Shown here one piece after another: positions 34,112 to 47,056 of a DNA stretch of 64,000 nt (position 1 is the first letter of the stretch; each line of letters starts with the position of its first letter). A program made the translations under genes and the position numbers. This DNA comes from Prostheceraeus crozeri. Lineage: Eukaryota > Platyhelminthes > Polycladida > Euryleptidae. The stretch is taken from positions 58,915 to 122,914 of the forward strand of contig CAJQUW010012683.1 in the NCBI GenBank assembly GCA_907163375.1, in the 5' to 3' direction. The notes beneath the pieces are model-generated. The model was not told the DNA's origin, did not search any database, and was given only the letters and a program-made list of their open reading frames with translations.

Positions 34112-36063
34112 TTTACTGAAATGATCTGTCAAATTATCTTTCGTTGGAATCTCACACTGCCCTACGATGTCACTAACCTCTTGAGACATCGCTTGAGACA
34201 CACACCTCTGAGACACATACTGATCTTCAACTTATCATCCTCAGAGCTCTAATGAAGCATTTACTTCTGGAGGTTTTGTGGCAAAAGTCATATGCCGTCA
34301 TCGTCGGCATTAGGTCTATTGCATATTTCAGTCCATAGTAAGCAACAGCTTGGGTATTGTCTTCAGATAGCTACATAGGTTGATATAATCACGTTTAGCC
34401 TTTATAGATATTTTAAACCAGTTTGCGCCATCTCGAGCCGCAGGCGTGCCCTAGTAGGGCGAGACGCACCGTCTACGGCCAATGAAGTTTTGCATTGAAG
34501 TTTTTCGAGTCGGAGGACACCTGTGTATTCTATGCTCAAGCGAACTGGCACCATGCAATGTTCATGATTAAGCTATAAGTGGAAATGCTTGAGATTTGAT
34601 CTCTCTTTGACGTTCGTTCGTACGTGAGCCGACAAGTCTAATGTTGAGAAACGTGCTATGGCAATGGACTTCGGTTGGTTTTGTGATGGGAAAGCCATAG
34701 GCTAAAAATAGCAACAAGCATTACACACACTTAGAAGCCACTAAGAGCGCAATATTCCAATACAATTGTCGATCGTTTTCAGTATTTAACAAACATTAGT
34801 TTTGAAAAAAATTGACAGTGCACACCACCGTTTACTTCATTTACACTGTTGTTGTTTTTGACATCTTGTATATCATATTACGCCAGTGTAACTAAAACGT
34901 CACGGTTTCAAAAAATTGACATGCCATGTCATGAATAAATATCTGATGAAGTATTGATTGCTATTTTCGATATTTTATGAATAATGAGATTACGCAAATC
35001 ACGTGGGTAGTTAAATACAAGTGCACATTCATCCGCTGTGTCTTCCAGTATAGAAGCAGATTTTATGCCCAGTTTTTGTCTAATATCGTGGTCAAATATA
35101 AGCACCAAAAAGTGCTAATTTCTGAATTGGCAATAGTTTGCCTGAAAATGTATGATAAATCATGTATGGCAATCAAAATAATGTATCATATGTCGTTAGC
35201 TGGAGAAGACGGCAGATTCCGAAAAGTGCTGTAACGAAAACGCTACCTTGGCGCCAAATGGGTTGAAGGGACCACTTCACATTCTGAGAAGGCCCCGCTC
35301 ACGGTTTAAAAGGAACTCCTTCGCAATCTCAAAACGGCCCCTTCATAATCTCAAAAGGTCCCGTCACAATCTCAAAAGCGCCCCCTCGCGATCTCAAAAG
35401 GGCCCCTCACAATCTCAAAAGGGTCCCTTCACAATCTCAAAATGCCATTTCGCAATCTTCAAATTTCAAAAGGGACTCCTTCGCAGTCACAAATGGGACC
35501 CTCACATTCGTAAAGGGGCCCCTTCGCAGTCTCAAAAGGGCCCCTTCACAATCTCAAAAGGCCATTTCACAAACTTAAAGGGCCCCTTTTCATATCTAAA
35601 ATATTTCAAACTCGAAATTATTTGTTACTTGACATAACTTTTTTTCGCTATTTAGTTTATTCTAAAAAAAACCGGTAATCCGGAAGAGAGGCAGCCCTGA
35701 CAAAATTGAGTTTATATATTGAGTGTTTTAGTCGCTTGTACCTTGGGAAATTGATAATCTCATACAGCTGAGAAATATCGTTCGCAGTTGTACTAGACAT
35801 AGAAACAATTATGTGGCCGGTGTAACAAGCGTAAGATTAATTATGTAACGGCTTATACTGGTGTAATAGCAACCGACTAATTTCTTACCCAATACATACT
35901 CCATTTTCAGGCTCCCACCAAACCTGCTTTGAGTGACAACAACAACTTCATTTACCGGTATATATATCTACGCAGCAACCTTTGTGCCACATGGTGTTTT
36001 CGAAGGGATCATTTTCTTGGAATTTTGCACAAAAATAGAATGCATTAATCACCAATGACAGAG
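34112..36063 (+). repeat. 1.9-kb tandem duplication, copy 2
   Basis: Near-identical head-to-tail copy of 32194-34111. Differences are a few substitutions, about two extra minisatellite units (35370-35415) and a shorter CCGG stretch near 35675. Its duplicate of the composite right end falls at 35699. Confidence 0.95.
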
Positions 36064-37270
36064 TAAACATCAATGAATGGTCAAAAATAATAAAATGATT
36101 ACAATAATAAACTACAAATTTCACACATTTTACGTTTGAAGTAATAACAGGCAGAAAATTGAAGTATATCAGATCTACAATATGATAAAAATAGTCCAAT
36201 GAGATCAGTGAATAATTGAATTACTTTTAAGAATATCAAGTAAATTGAAAAATATTGATGTACAATAACAAAAATTAATTTTACAGATGGTTCCATAACC
36301 AGACTATCAAAATTATAAGTGGGGTTTTGACGCATATATCTTTTATCATTGCAATCAAGTGCGCTAGTTCAACTTCCATGCCAGTAACCACTTGCAACTT
36401 GGTCTGAAAGGTAGGCCGATTAATTCGCCGTGTTACATCAAAAATTAAAGTATTGTTTGTTTAGCCACCATTAATAATGTCACTTGCCATCTCCATGATT
36501 ATTTCCATGCTATTGATTCAACATCTATTTTTCTGCCATTTTTTTGCAACACACATTCTCATCAAAGAAAACCATTTCATCACATAGTTACGTATAAAAG
36601 CGACAACTGAGTGTCAGTGAAGTATTGAATTTCTTCGTTCATGGTACTCTACATTTCGGTCATGACATCCTCCAACAGGCAACTACAGGTGCATGGCTTC
36701 AACGGTTCGAACAGCATTCCACTGACCAACCAACTGGCACGAGGCAATGCAGGAAAATTAACTAGCCAATGGTGTAAAAAATTGGTGACAACAATTCCAG
36801 AAATAGCAGATGACATTCGTCTGGAAAACACACGAAATTGGAAATCAAGCTGCTAGTTTCTCAGAAAATTTCATTTCTATGATGAACTTCCAATTGTGTT
36901 GCGTGTCCTCTTCTGCATTCTACATGTAATTCTATCGGTAATGTTAGGTGAGTGTTTAAATTTCTGATGGTGAAATAGTGAGACTCTGTAAGATTATTAA
37001 TGATTGGTATCTATTTTCCACGTGACAGATGAAGGGTCAATAAAACGATTAGGTAGAAATGAATTATCCAGGCATCCGAGGGAAAAATGGACAGCACATA
37101 GCATCGTGGTCAAGCCGACATCTTTTAAATTCAACAACAAGTAACTTTTTTCTGCAATCCCACAAGGCGACTTAAAATTTCTTTTTTTAGATAGATTCGA
37201 CTTATGTTAACGATTTAGCTGTTGAACCACAATAGTCGGCTGTGATCAATGCCTTCAAATCGTATTCTAG
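36064..37270. other. non-coding stretch
   Basis: No family recognised. A 71-codon frame at 36641-36856 has no visible domain and no splice context. Confidence 0.35.
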
Positions 37271-37271
37271 C

Positions 37272-37597
37272 GTTAGTTATATTAACATCAGCAAAGTTGA
37301 ACTTTTTTCAAATGATAAACGATGGAGTGCATGTGATTGTGTGACTAGCAAAAAATCAATAAAATTTCCGTACGATATGCATGGGCAAGCTGCACAGATT
37401 TAGAGGAGAACAGATAAACTGCTATCCCTGCTCTCCCCTGTTAGTTATATTAACATCAGCAAAGTTGAACTTTTTTTAAATGATAAACGATGGAGTGCAT
37501 GTGATTGTGTGACTAGCAAAAAATCAATAAAATTTCCGTACGATATGCATGGGCAAGCTGCACAGATTTAGAAGAGAACAGATAAACTGCTATCCCT
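37272..37597 (+). repeat. 165-bp direct tandem duplication
   Basis: TTAGTTATATTAACATCAGC...GATAAACTGCTATCCCT occurs at 37272 and again at 37440, with only a couple of differences. It lies upstream of the THAP exon. Confidence 0.85.
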
Positions 37598-37912
37598 AAT
37601 TCACGCTGACGGCGTTGAAGCCCGCCGATCGGTGTTTATTTTGATGACAATTTGTGATAGACAGGCAAGAAATGTGTTTGAGATGGTTATCGCGTTGAGG
37701 CGGATGATTATGCTCATGTGTATGACATATATGTGTGCTAAGTCCATTTTGAGATAAATTGATGTCGACATCATTCAAAAGCAATTCTGTAGGGCTGCTT
37801 AACAATAATTTTGATTTAATTAAATGATAAGTCGTCACAGGTGTCTACTACATATCGTAGTGTGGGCTGTACTTAAACTGACCTGTTACTTTTTCATGAT
37901 AATTCCGGAGTA

Positions 37913-38389
37913 ATGGTGACTTTATGTTGTGTTCCTCAGTGTACGAACAGAGTATCGAAATATTCGAATATTTCTTTTCACGAGTTTCCTCACAGCAATC
38001 CTCAATTGCTTGAGCAGTGGTTACGGAGGAACAAGCGAAAGAATTTTAAGCCAGCTCAACATGTTTCATTCGTGCGTATTGAACATTTCTTGGAGAGCGA
38101 CTTCAAAGCTGATTTGACTTCACGAAAGAAAAAAGAAGACAAAGATCGCCGCACAAGAAAGCGTAGGATACTAAAAAAAGACGCTGTACCCACAGTTTTT
38201 ACAGGCTACCTATCTTACCTGAACAATCCCGCAAAGCTACGTCGCCGATCACCTTTTGATCGATCATTTGATCTCTCATTTAATGCTTTAAGTTCACAAG
38301 TCGACGAAACTGTATCTACGGATTCGGCCCCTGAGACGAAAGAAGAAATAAGAAAGCTAGATGAACCAAAATCGAAGGAATCCAAGTGA
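37913..38389 (+). CDS. THAP domain exon of P-element transposase
   Basis: ATG at 37913 opens MVTLCCVPQCTNR, followed by FHEFPHSNPQLLEQWLRR, HVSFVRIEHFLESDF and a basic stretch (SRKKKEDKDRRTRKRRI). This is a THAP-type zinc finger (C2CH) that binds element ends. The first Cys pair (CVPQC) and the HF are present, but the third zinc ligand is Arg in FVRIEHF where the family has Cys, so zinc binding is probably lost. A stop at 38387-38389 lies just before a good splice donor (CG|GTAAGT, 38394). The length of about 158 codons is normal for THAP plus linker. Confidence 0.8.
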   Translation: MVTLCCVPQCTNRVSKYSNISFHEFPHSNPQLLEQWLRRNKRKNFKPAQHVSFVRIEHFLESDFKADLTSRKKKEDKDRRTRKRRILKKDAVPTVFTGYLSYLNNPAKLRRRSPFDRSFDLSFNALSSQVDETVSTDSAPETKEEIRKLDEPKSKESK

Positions 38390-38624
38390 ATCGGTAAGTG
38401 TTTCACATCTCTTTGTATGAGTGCACTAAAAAGTAGACACTAGTTTGTAACATGTCATTAATGTCAGCAATTAAAAACGCATAATCTCAGCACAGAACGG
38501 AATGGTTGAACCTGATAATGACATGAATATGACACCCCCTTAACTATTGTATTCAAGCACAAAAGTAACAACAACCAAAATTCATCAGCATGCCATTTTC
38601 TGAAAGTATTTACATTATTTTCAG

Positions 38625-38928
38625 ATGTAAATGTATTGTTCTACGCAAGCGTCTGAGATGTCAATCACAGAAAATAAGACGCGCTTCTAAAACGATAAGT
38701 TCCCTGTTGAATGTCCTTCATGATAAGAAAATGATTGCCGACGATGGATATGAAAGACTCGAACAATTTGGAGGTCTAGCTTTTGCATTATTTAAGAATG
38801 AAATAAAGAATCACGAAAGAAAACAAGGGAGGCGGTATCAAAATGAAGTAGCCAAGTTGGCAATAGCTTTGCATTTTTACAGTCCATCAGACTATCGATT
38901 TGTCCGTAAAATCCTAGCTCTTCCACAT
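38625..38928 (+). pseudogene. P-element transposase, second block
   Basis: After the acceptor TTTTCAG (38618-38624) the frame reads CKCIVLRKRLRCQSQKIRRA, HDKKMIADDGYERLEQFGG, RRYQNEVAKLAIALHFYSPS and DYRFVRKILALPH. The last two are the YSPKAYEFVR...LPHP-like signature of THAP9/P transposases just ahead of the catalytic core. The block is cut at LALPH by the gypsy element; the next residues on the far side are ESRIREW, matching the usual LPHPSTLRKW continuation. Confidence 0.8.
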
Positions 38929-39085
38929 TAAATAAGCACACGCTTTTTCGATTGATAGATTTATTGTGAATGAACAAATCTGAAAGGCAAGGTTGCAACT
39001 AGTGCTACGCGTTGTCATTTCACGTACGTGAAGTTATACATCAAAACACACAAAGATGCTAACAAGTCCGATGAGATATTGTCTA
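38929..39085 (-). repeat. LTR (3') of the gypsy-like fossil
   Basis: Begins TAAATAAGCACACGC and ends ATTGTCTA on the plus strand. A purine tract on the minus strand just inside (GGGGAGGAGG) fits a polypurine tract. Confidence 0.85.
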
Positions 39086-39793
39086 CCTCCTCCCCAGTCT
39101 AAACGGGTCGGTCGGAGAATACATGGCGTTCGTTTAAGACGTTTAAAATGTTAAGCACTACCACTTTCGGCCAGGGGGGTTGTAGTCCATCAGACGACGG
39201 AGGGTAAGTGGAGGTTTCGGGCGGGATGCATTGGCGGGACCAGCCGGAGGTGGAGTGTGCGGAGTGTTCACGGTTTGTTGACGATCCAGTTTGTTCCCTA
39301 TCATTGAGGTTTCTCGTTCAGGGCTCGTGGGTGCAGGAAGATCGTTGGCTTCTTCGGAGATTGAGTGGTCTGGTGTTGGCGGAGCTGTGTTAGATGGCGG
39401 TATCGTAGATGCTGGCTTGAGGATTCTGAGTTCGGGGTCGAAGTTCAATGTTGGAAGGAACTTCAAATCATCGGTAATACGGCGTGTCGGTGTCGGAGGA
39501 TGAGCTGGTAAATACTTCCTTAAGAATTTGCGATTGCGGAGCGTTATGCGTCCAGAGCCATCCACCCGGACTACGTATTGGTCAAACTGCCTCACCTCAA
39601 TTATCTTTCCAGTACGGTCCCATTTTGTCGGATGTGGGCCAGTCTGTTTCTGAAGGCGTACGTGATCTCCGACAGCTAAGGGTGGCAGACGTTTTGTGTG
39701 TTCGCTTAGACGTTCCAGCGCTTTTTGGTGTCGGTTTCGTAATGCTTCTTCGCGAGCATTGAGGATGTCAATCCAAGTTGGGTGAGTACCGTT

Positions 39794-39963
39794 TGTTAAA
39801 CCTTTTTACATGCGAGTAATTCAAAACTCTTGTTTGGCATAGACTCAGATGTATTCTAAGCCCCACTCGGCAATATCTGAAACACAATAGAAAACGTGTA
39901 AGAACACAGTACAAAACACAATATAAAATGCATCATACAGAGAATATGAATACAAATATAACA
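39794..39963 (-). repeat. LTR (3') of the copia fossil
   Basis: 170 bp, plus-strand ends TGTTAAACC and ATATAACA; identical by eye to 44360-44529. Confidence 0.9.
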
Positions 39964-42900
39964 AATTCCCTCTCTTCTCTATTTGAAGGAAAATCCCTCA
40001 AAATAAGTCTCTTGAAAACTCACTACTAAAAAGAGCTATAAAAACTAAAAGAACAAACTGCACTGTGACTAGCGTAGAGAAAAAGCACCAGAAGAATATG
40101 GAGAATTGACAAACTCAGTTTGCTTCAAGTTCGCTGAAAGAACGTTCAAAAGTTTCTCTCTGTTTGCGTCCCGTTTCGTCAGACAATTAGCAAGTTGATG
40201 ATCCGTCGGGATCCAACGCAACTTGATTTCGCCTCGATCGATCATCTCTCGAAGCATAGCGATGTCAATACGAAGTCTCTTATCTAGCACAGCCTTTGTC
40301 GGCTAAAGATTCAGCGAGCGATGCATTGTCTGTGAAGCACATTATTGCTCGAGCGAATCCATTGATTTCCTTCATCGTATGAGATAGCAGGATCGCGGCT
40401 TCCGCTGCCTCAATGAGAGCCAATGTCTCTGCTGCGAGAGTTGATCGCACCACTCGACGAACTTTCCTGGATTGCCAAGAAACGAGAGTTGTCAGCTCAG
40501 CATCACCGAGAAAGATCACGAAACCTGCCTGTGAACCACCATCACTGAGATTTCCAAAAGAAGCATCCGCGTAGACATACAATGTTGACTGTCCTTCCAA
40601 CATGCGGTTGCACTCTATGGTCAAACCAACGCTCGACGATTTCAATTTACGAATGACCTTGTTGGCTCGGATAGCATCGTCTACTTGAGGATGTTTCAAG
40701 TGACTGCTCAACTCACACGCATCGAATGATAGATCTGTACGAGTTTGATTCGCAAGCCAATTCACAGATCCCACTGCTGCACGAAATGACTTGCTCTCCT
40801 TATCCGACAACGGACGACCAGCATGCTTGTCCATGATGCCAACTTCATTCATTGAGTCCGCATAACGAGTTTGATTCATAGTGATCCGCCTTCCTGTCTG
40901 ATGCAGCGCGATGCCAAGATATTTGAATGCTCTGTCTTCTTCTTTGCTTATTCTGAATTTCTGTTTCAACGGTTCAACAATTCGTTCCTGAAATGCCATT
41001 GTTCCTCCCCAGCAAATATCATCAACGTGGATACACAGCACTCCCAGCAATTTACCTTCCTGGTCATGATGAAAGAAAAGTCCTGGATCAGTAGCTGACA
41101 CACTAGCCCCTTTGCCTTCCAGGAATTCTCGCACCGTAAAGTACCATGATCTGGCAGCATCGTTCAATCCATAGACAGTCTTCTTTAGACGCCAATATGA
41201 GTCGGCATTCGCTTCTGCTGGGGGAATCACAAACACATGACGATCAATATCACTGCCTTGAAGAAAAGCCTCTTTGATGTCCAGTGATCTCAAGGTCCAA
41301 TCGTTTGCAGAAATCGTAGCAAATGCAAGGCGCATGTTCACCTTCGAGCAAGTAGGAGAATCACAGCGTTCATTCAGTCTCTCCTCGAATCCCCTTGCCA
41401 CCAGGCGAGCCTTTACTGTACTTTGGCCCTCGACCTTTTTCTCAGTCAACACCCATCGAAGAGTAAGCGGTTCCTGGGAAATATCCTGGCATTCTTCAAA
41501 GACATCGTTGTCTCTTCTCTCCAGGCTCTCAATTCCTGTTCTTTTGCTTTCTGCACATCCTCTTCTAAAGCGTGAACTATAAGAACTTCTTGATCATCCG
41601 AAATTTCGCTATATTCTGCCAGATCCATCAAATTGACACATTTCTTTGAACCATCACTAAACGAGAGATTGTAGTAATCTTTGTTGCGCCCAGTCGCTTT
41701 TCCCGCGCGATTGATCACCGTAGCTGTTTGGACGTCTTCTCCACCATCGAATTTGAATTCAACACGCTGTCCTACTCGTGGCCGTCTTGGATTTTCTTGG
41801 CCTGAATCCTTTGGCATTGCAGACCCATGCAACCGTTGCGTCAAATCATCTTGCACTTCATCGCCTTCCTCTATTGTGGGACTACATTTCTCCGTCACCA
41901 CAGTTCGAGAGACTTCGTCTTCATCATCGCTAACATTGGAGTCACAGTCCATCTTCTCATCCACCGATCCTTCTTCGATGTCATCTTCCAATTCCTTGTT
42001 TGCGGATGGATTTTCACTCCTTTCTCGAACTGCTCGCAGGCGAGTTGGGTGCACGCGCACAAATAGTCCACCATGCTTGATGATGACCTGCTGTCCGTCT
42101 TTGCCGATCACTTTGCCTGGTCCACGCCATTCATTTGAATCAATGCGCTTATAGTATACAGACTCTCCCGATTCCACATTGTCACTCCCTCGTATGTTGT
42201 GCTTCATGGCTCGGCGCAACTTGTCGCATGACTCATTTTGAATGAACAACTTCCTTGCCGCATGCATTGCATTGATATTTTGAGCCACCATCTCGCTAAC
42301 CGTCACTCCTTCAAGCGCAGGTGGTTCATCTTCGAGCACATTTGGAAGGACTGGGTTGCGTCCAAATACCATTTGATTAGGTGAGAACCCATGCGCATTC
42401 GTCAAAGCGTTCTTTGCCGCTACCGCCCAAGATAATGCAATTTGATGACTGCAGTTACTCTCTGACATGATTTTCCGAACACTTTCACCCAGCACGCCAT
42501 TGTACCTTTCGACCAAGCCATTACTCCACGGACTTTCTGCTGCGGTAGTCAAAACGGTCACATTGTAGTTTTCTGCCATGCTGCGGAAATTCTCGTTATT
42601 GAACTCTCCGCCATTGTCGGACAAAAACCGACGAGGTGCTCCGAACACACTTATCCAGATGCGAAATATGGCTTCAATGATGGTCTCTGCCTTCTTATTC
42701 TGAACGATGGCTGCAGCACTGTACCTCGTAGCCATGTCAATCAGATGTAAGAACGCAAATCCTTCCACTTGCTTGAGATCCATTGCAACTGCATCATTGA
42801 ACGTAGTGGCTATTGGAAGACCAACCGTTGGTCTTGGTCTAGGTCTCTTGAACTTTAGGCAGGTGGAGCATTCCTCTTCAACACGCTGAATGGCTTCGAA

Positions 42901-44359
42901 GAGTTCTGAATCATCTCGATTGGCCCGTTTCAAAAGATCTATCAACTTCGACGCACTGGCATGGCCGAACTGCTTGTGCAATTTTGATGCTTCACCTTTA
43001 CGAGTCTTCCCCCGGTCCTCAAACGCAACCAGGCTATCTTGAATGCCAGTGTCAGGACCAAGATAGATGCAGTAGTGCCCAGCACTATTCTGGAAGGTTT
43101 CCACGCTTGATCCAAGCATGGTGACCTTATCTTCGGCGAAGTCAATTACAGTGCCTGCACGCTTCATTGCCATCTTGCTGAACAGAAGTGGGATGTCGGC
43201 CTTAAGAACGTCAGTCGTGATGAAAACATCTTGTGAGGACATCCGACAGGGCAACTTAAGCGTTTTCGAAGACTTCATTCGTTTTCCATCACCAAAACGA
43301 AACACGCTGTTTGACGACGTCTCATCCAATCCCAGCTTTTCCCTTTCTTCTAATCCATCGAGGAAGCATTCCAGCCATTTCTCTCCGCAGACGGTCTTCG
43401 TGCAGCCTGTGTCCAAGATTGCCATGCCGAATGTGTCAGTCACGATCCCATCATTCTGAGTCATCAAGACGATGTGAACATCAGTATCGTTTTCTTTCTC
43501 ATTTTCCTTTGGCAACTTATCCGGGCATTTAGCTGCCCAGTGGAAGATTGATCCACACACCTTGCATCTACTTGGCTGACCATCAGGTCCTGGTCTGTTA
43601 GTTTGTCGTCCTTGAGTCGATGAGTTCCGAGCGCCATTATTGTATCCTCGACCACGGCCATAGTTTGAATAACGACGATATGGACGACCACGACCAGCGA
43701 ATCCATTATTGGCATGTAAGACGGTTTCCTCAGTATCCGTTTTACTTGAACTGCATTCCAGAGCTTCTTGCTTCACCGTCACACCCACGGGTGTATCTCC
43801 TGGAACCTTGAATTTTCCGGCTATCTTCTTTAGACAAGTAGCCATGCCCTTGTAGGTCAGACTATCCGTTGTTGCACGAGCCAGCTTATGTTCGTTTGCT
43901 GGGAGATTCGAAGACGCAAGCAGCCTGTACGCCAATACACCCTCCGGCAGCACCATACCGTGTTTCTTCACAACGTTGTACAAGTGATCGAAGGCCTGCA
44001 AATACTCGTCTATGGGCGTTTGTGGAGATCGCTTCATTGTTTCGAATCTCTCATACGCCTCATATGCCAGTTCGTCCTTGTCCTTTGCAAACAGCGTGTC
44101 GAGCTTCATGATAATGAGATCCAAACCAGTTTCCTCCGAAAGATCCCTTATCTCCAATTCCAAAGCTGCCTCCCTTGCTCGACCTTTCAGCGACAGAAGA
44201 ACTGCAGGTCCCTGCTTCTCCAAAGGCAAATCCGTGAATATTCTCCATACCTCAATCTCTTTCTTCCAATCTTCAAATGACGTTTCCTCTCTCATCACCG
44301 GTGGGGCTTTCACGTTGATTCCCGCCATGTTGCAGCACCAACCACGCTCTGCTACCAAA

Positions 44360-44529
44360 TGTTAAACCTTTTTACATGCGAGTAATTCAAAACTCTTGTT
44401 TGGCATAGACTCAGATGTATTCTAAGCCCCACTCGGCAATATCTGAAACACAATAGAAAACGTGTAAGAACACAGTACAAAACACAATATAAAATGCATC
44501 ATACAGAGAATATGAATACAAATATAACA
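44360..44529 (-). repeat. LTR (5') of the copia fossil
   Basis: 170 bp, partner of 39794-39963; the gag frame starts almost at its inner edge on the minus strand. Confidence 0.9.
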
Positions 44530-47056
44530 CCGTTGATACCGTTGGGTGAGCCAGGTTGATACCGTCCTGGCAGGATGGGGATGAAGTCTTTAATCGGTCG
44601 ACCAAATAGGCACATGGCTAGGGATAATTTAGTGTCGGGATCCGGAGTGTTGCGATACTGCAGGACGGCTCTCAGAAATGTATCCGTGGATGTATACATT
44701 GGAAGGGGTACGACGGTAACATCAATTCAGTAGGTGGGGCGCTAGGCTGAGAAGGAGCGTTGCGATTGCAGTCGCTGCAGTGGTTCCGTTGTGCGCTGAC
44801 GTCTGTTGTGATGCCAGGCCAGAGCACGGTGGAGTCTGCGCGGGCTAACATAGAAGTGACTCCTTGGTGAGCAAAGTGAAGCGTTGAGAGAACATTTTGT
44901 TGGAGCGATTTTGGTATCACTATGCGATTCTTATAGAGGATGACACCGTCGACAGAGGAAAGGTGATGCTTGAAACGGTGGAATTCACGTACAGCTGGCG
45001 GTAAAGCATTGTACGGTTCCGGGAAACCATCTTCAATCAAGCGTAGAAGTTGTTGCATGTCTGGATCTCTGGTGGTTGCTAGTTGGACCTTATTCCAAGT
45101 GATAGCGTTAGGTTGCAACGAGTCAAGGGCTGATGCGGCGGCGAAGACGAGATCGTCGTCGGAGATTGACGGTGAATATTCTTCAGAGCGAATGAGGGAC
45201 GTGAATGGGAAGAGGTGCGATTCGTTGCTGTATGCCACGTCGTCTGGTAGCGGCATGAGTTCCGGTTCAGTGGGGCCAGATGGGAAGCGAGAGAGGGTGC
45301 CAGCGGCTTTGTGCTTCACACCAGGTATGTGGACCATTGTAAATCTGTAGCGAAGGGTCTTTTCCTTCAGGTTTCTAAGTCGGTTGTTAGGGATATCGTC
45401 TAGAGAGCGGTCGCCAAAAACTTTGAGGAGTGGCTTGTGGTCAACGGCGATAGTGAGGTGGTGGCAACCAAGGATGAAAAAACGCGTTTTCTCGAGGGCA
45501 TCTGCAACAGCGAGTGCCTCGCCTTCGATCGGGGCATATCGGGATTCAGCGCTGTGAGTGAATCGACTGCCCACTAGAGTCGTCTTCCAACCAACTGGGC
45601 AACAGAAGGGCGTGGTACGGTCACAGGAGCAGTGCTTTTGAAGGAGCCAGAAGCCGATGCCTGATTTCGACCAATCGGTGGCTAAGCAAGTAGGTTTGCT
45701 TTTGTCGAAGATACGTACACCTTCTTCAATTTCACGCAGGATAATGGCCTTTGACTCTTCGAACAGCAGATTCAGTTCATCGCTCCATTGGAAGGGTGCG
45801 TTGGGTTTTAGCAGATGGCGGAAAGGAAGCATGCGTTCAGTGGATGCGAAAGCGTAGGCGACTTGGTTGATAAGGCCGAACCAGGAGCGGATGTCCGAAA
45901 CATTTTTCGGTTTTGGTAAATTTTGAATGGCGTCAAGGAATCGGCGACAAGGACGAACACTGTCTGTGGAGATTTCGAATCCGGCAAATGTGACGGTGTG
46001 AGACGCGAAGACGAATTTGTCGGGATTGAGTATTATTCCGTGGCGTCCGCAAGTGTCTAGCCACTCAACAGCTTGAAAAAAGCTTTCTTCAATGCTATCC
46101 GACCATAAAAGTGTGTGTTATTTGGGATGTCAGTGACAATTTCGTCGAATCTTCTCGAGTAGCCATCACCGGATGTGATGTATCCTTGAGGTGCGACGCG
46201 ATAGCGAAATCGTCCCCATGGTGTGATGAAAGTCGTAAGGTGACGGTCGTTTTCATGAAGTGTGACACTGTGATAACCATTCCAGCAGTCAAACACCGTC
46301 TTCACCTTGTTTGGAGGCACGGAGCGGGCCTGATGATACGGCGATTGTGTATGATGAGTTTCGCGAGTGGCAAATGAATTAAGAGGTTGGAAATCTACGG
46401 TGCGTCGTGGTTGACCGTTTTTCTTTGCACAGATAAACCATGCGATGACACCAGGTGACAGGTTCACCGACCGGCACTGGTTCTTTAACACCAAGACGTG
46501 TGTCCTGGAGTAGACCAGCTTTGACGTCATCTTGCCAATGAAGGGGGACCGGAATAGGTGTGTGAAACGCGACAGGTTCCGCATTTGGATCGATCATGAT
46601 TCGTAAAGGTGGTCCCTCCATCATTGGAAGCGGTTGGCGATCGCAAACGTTGAACGTGCTTGACTTGCAGTGTTGTAGCAGCCATGTTTGAAGACGTTCG
46701 CGGTTCTCTGCAGTTGCTGGGAAAGGTAAGGTCTTCGGTTTCACAGGGCGTGGTTGCGGCGTGGGTATTGGCATTGAGCTGTGATGGCTGAGTCCGACGT
46801 ACTGCTGGCAGTGGCTGCAGGGGACGCTGGCCGGCTCGAGGCAGCTTCTCCGATTGTCGGAAAAGTGTCCGATATTAGGCCGAGTTTTGTGCAAGCTTCT
46901 CGACTGATAAACAGTTTGTCTGAGTCGTCAGTCACATAGGTTATTACGCGAGTTTCGTAGGTTTGTCCGCTCGAGGATTTGCCAGAAAGTCGGAGAATGA
47001 TAGCACCAAGGATGCCAATACTGTTTCAAACATAGGGAATTTATTTGTAATTGTAT

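Larger units (their letters stand above)
39794..44529 (-). mobile_element. Ty1/copia element fossil, very young
   Basis: A minus-strand copia-type element. The 170-bp LTRs at 39794-39963 and 44360-44529 start TG and end CA and appear identical by eye; the 5-bp CCGTT is duplicated outside (39789-39793, 44530-44534). Parts from right to left: gag with zinc knuckle, protease and integrase (about 41.5-44.3 kb), then reverse transcriptase and RNase H (about 40.1-41.4 kb). The domain order protease-integrase-RT-RNase H is that of Ty1/copia; a GalEa-type marine clade is plausible. It looks nearly whole, with about two breaks. It sits inside the integrase of the gypsy-like fossil, so it is younger. 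Confidence 0.9.
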
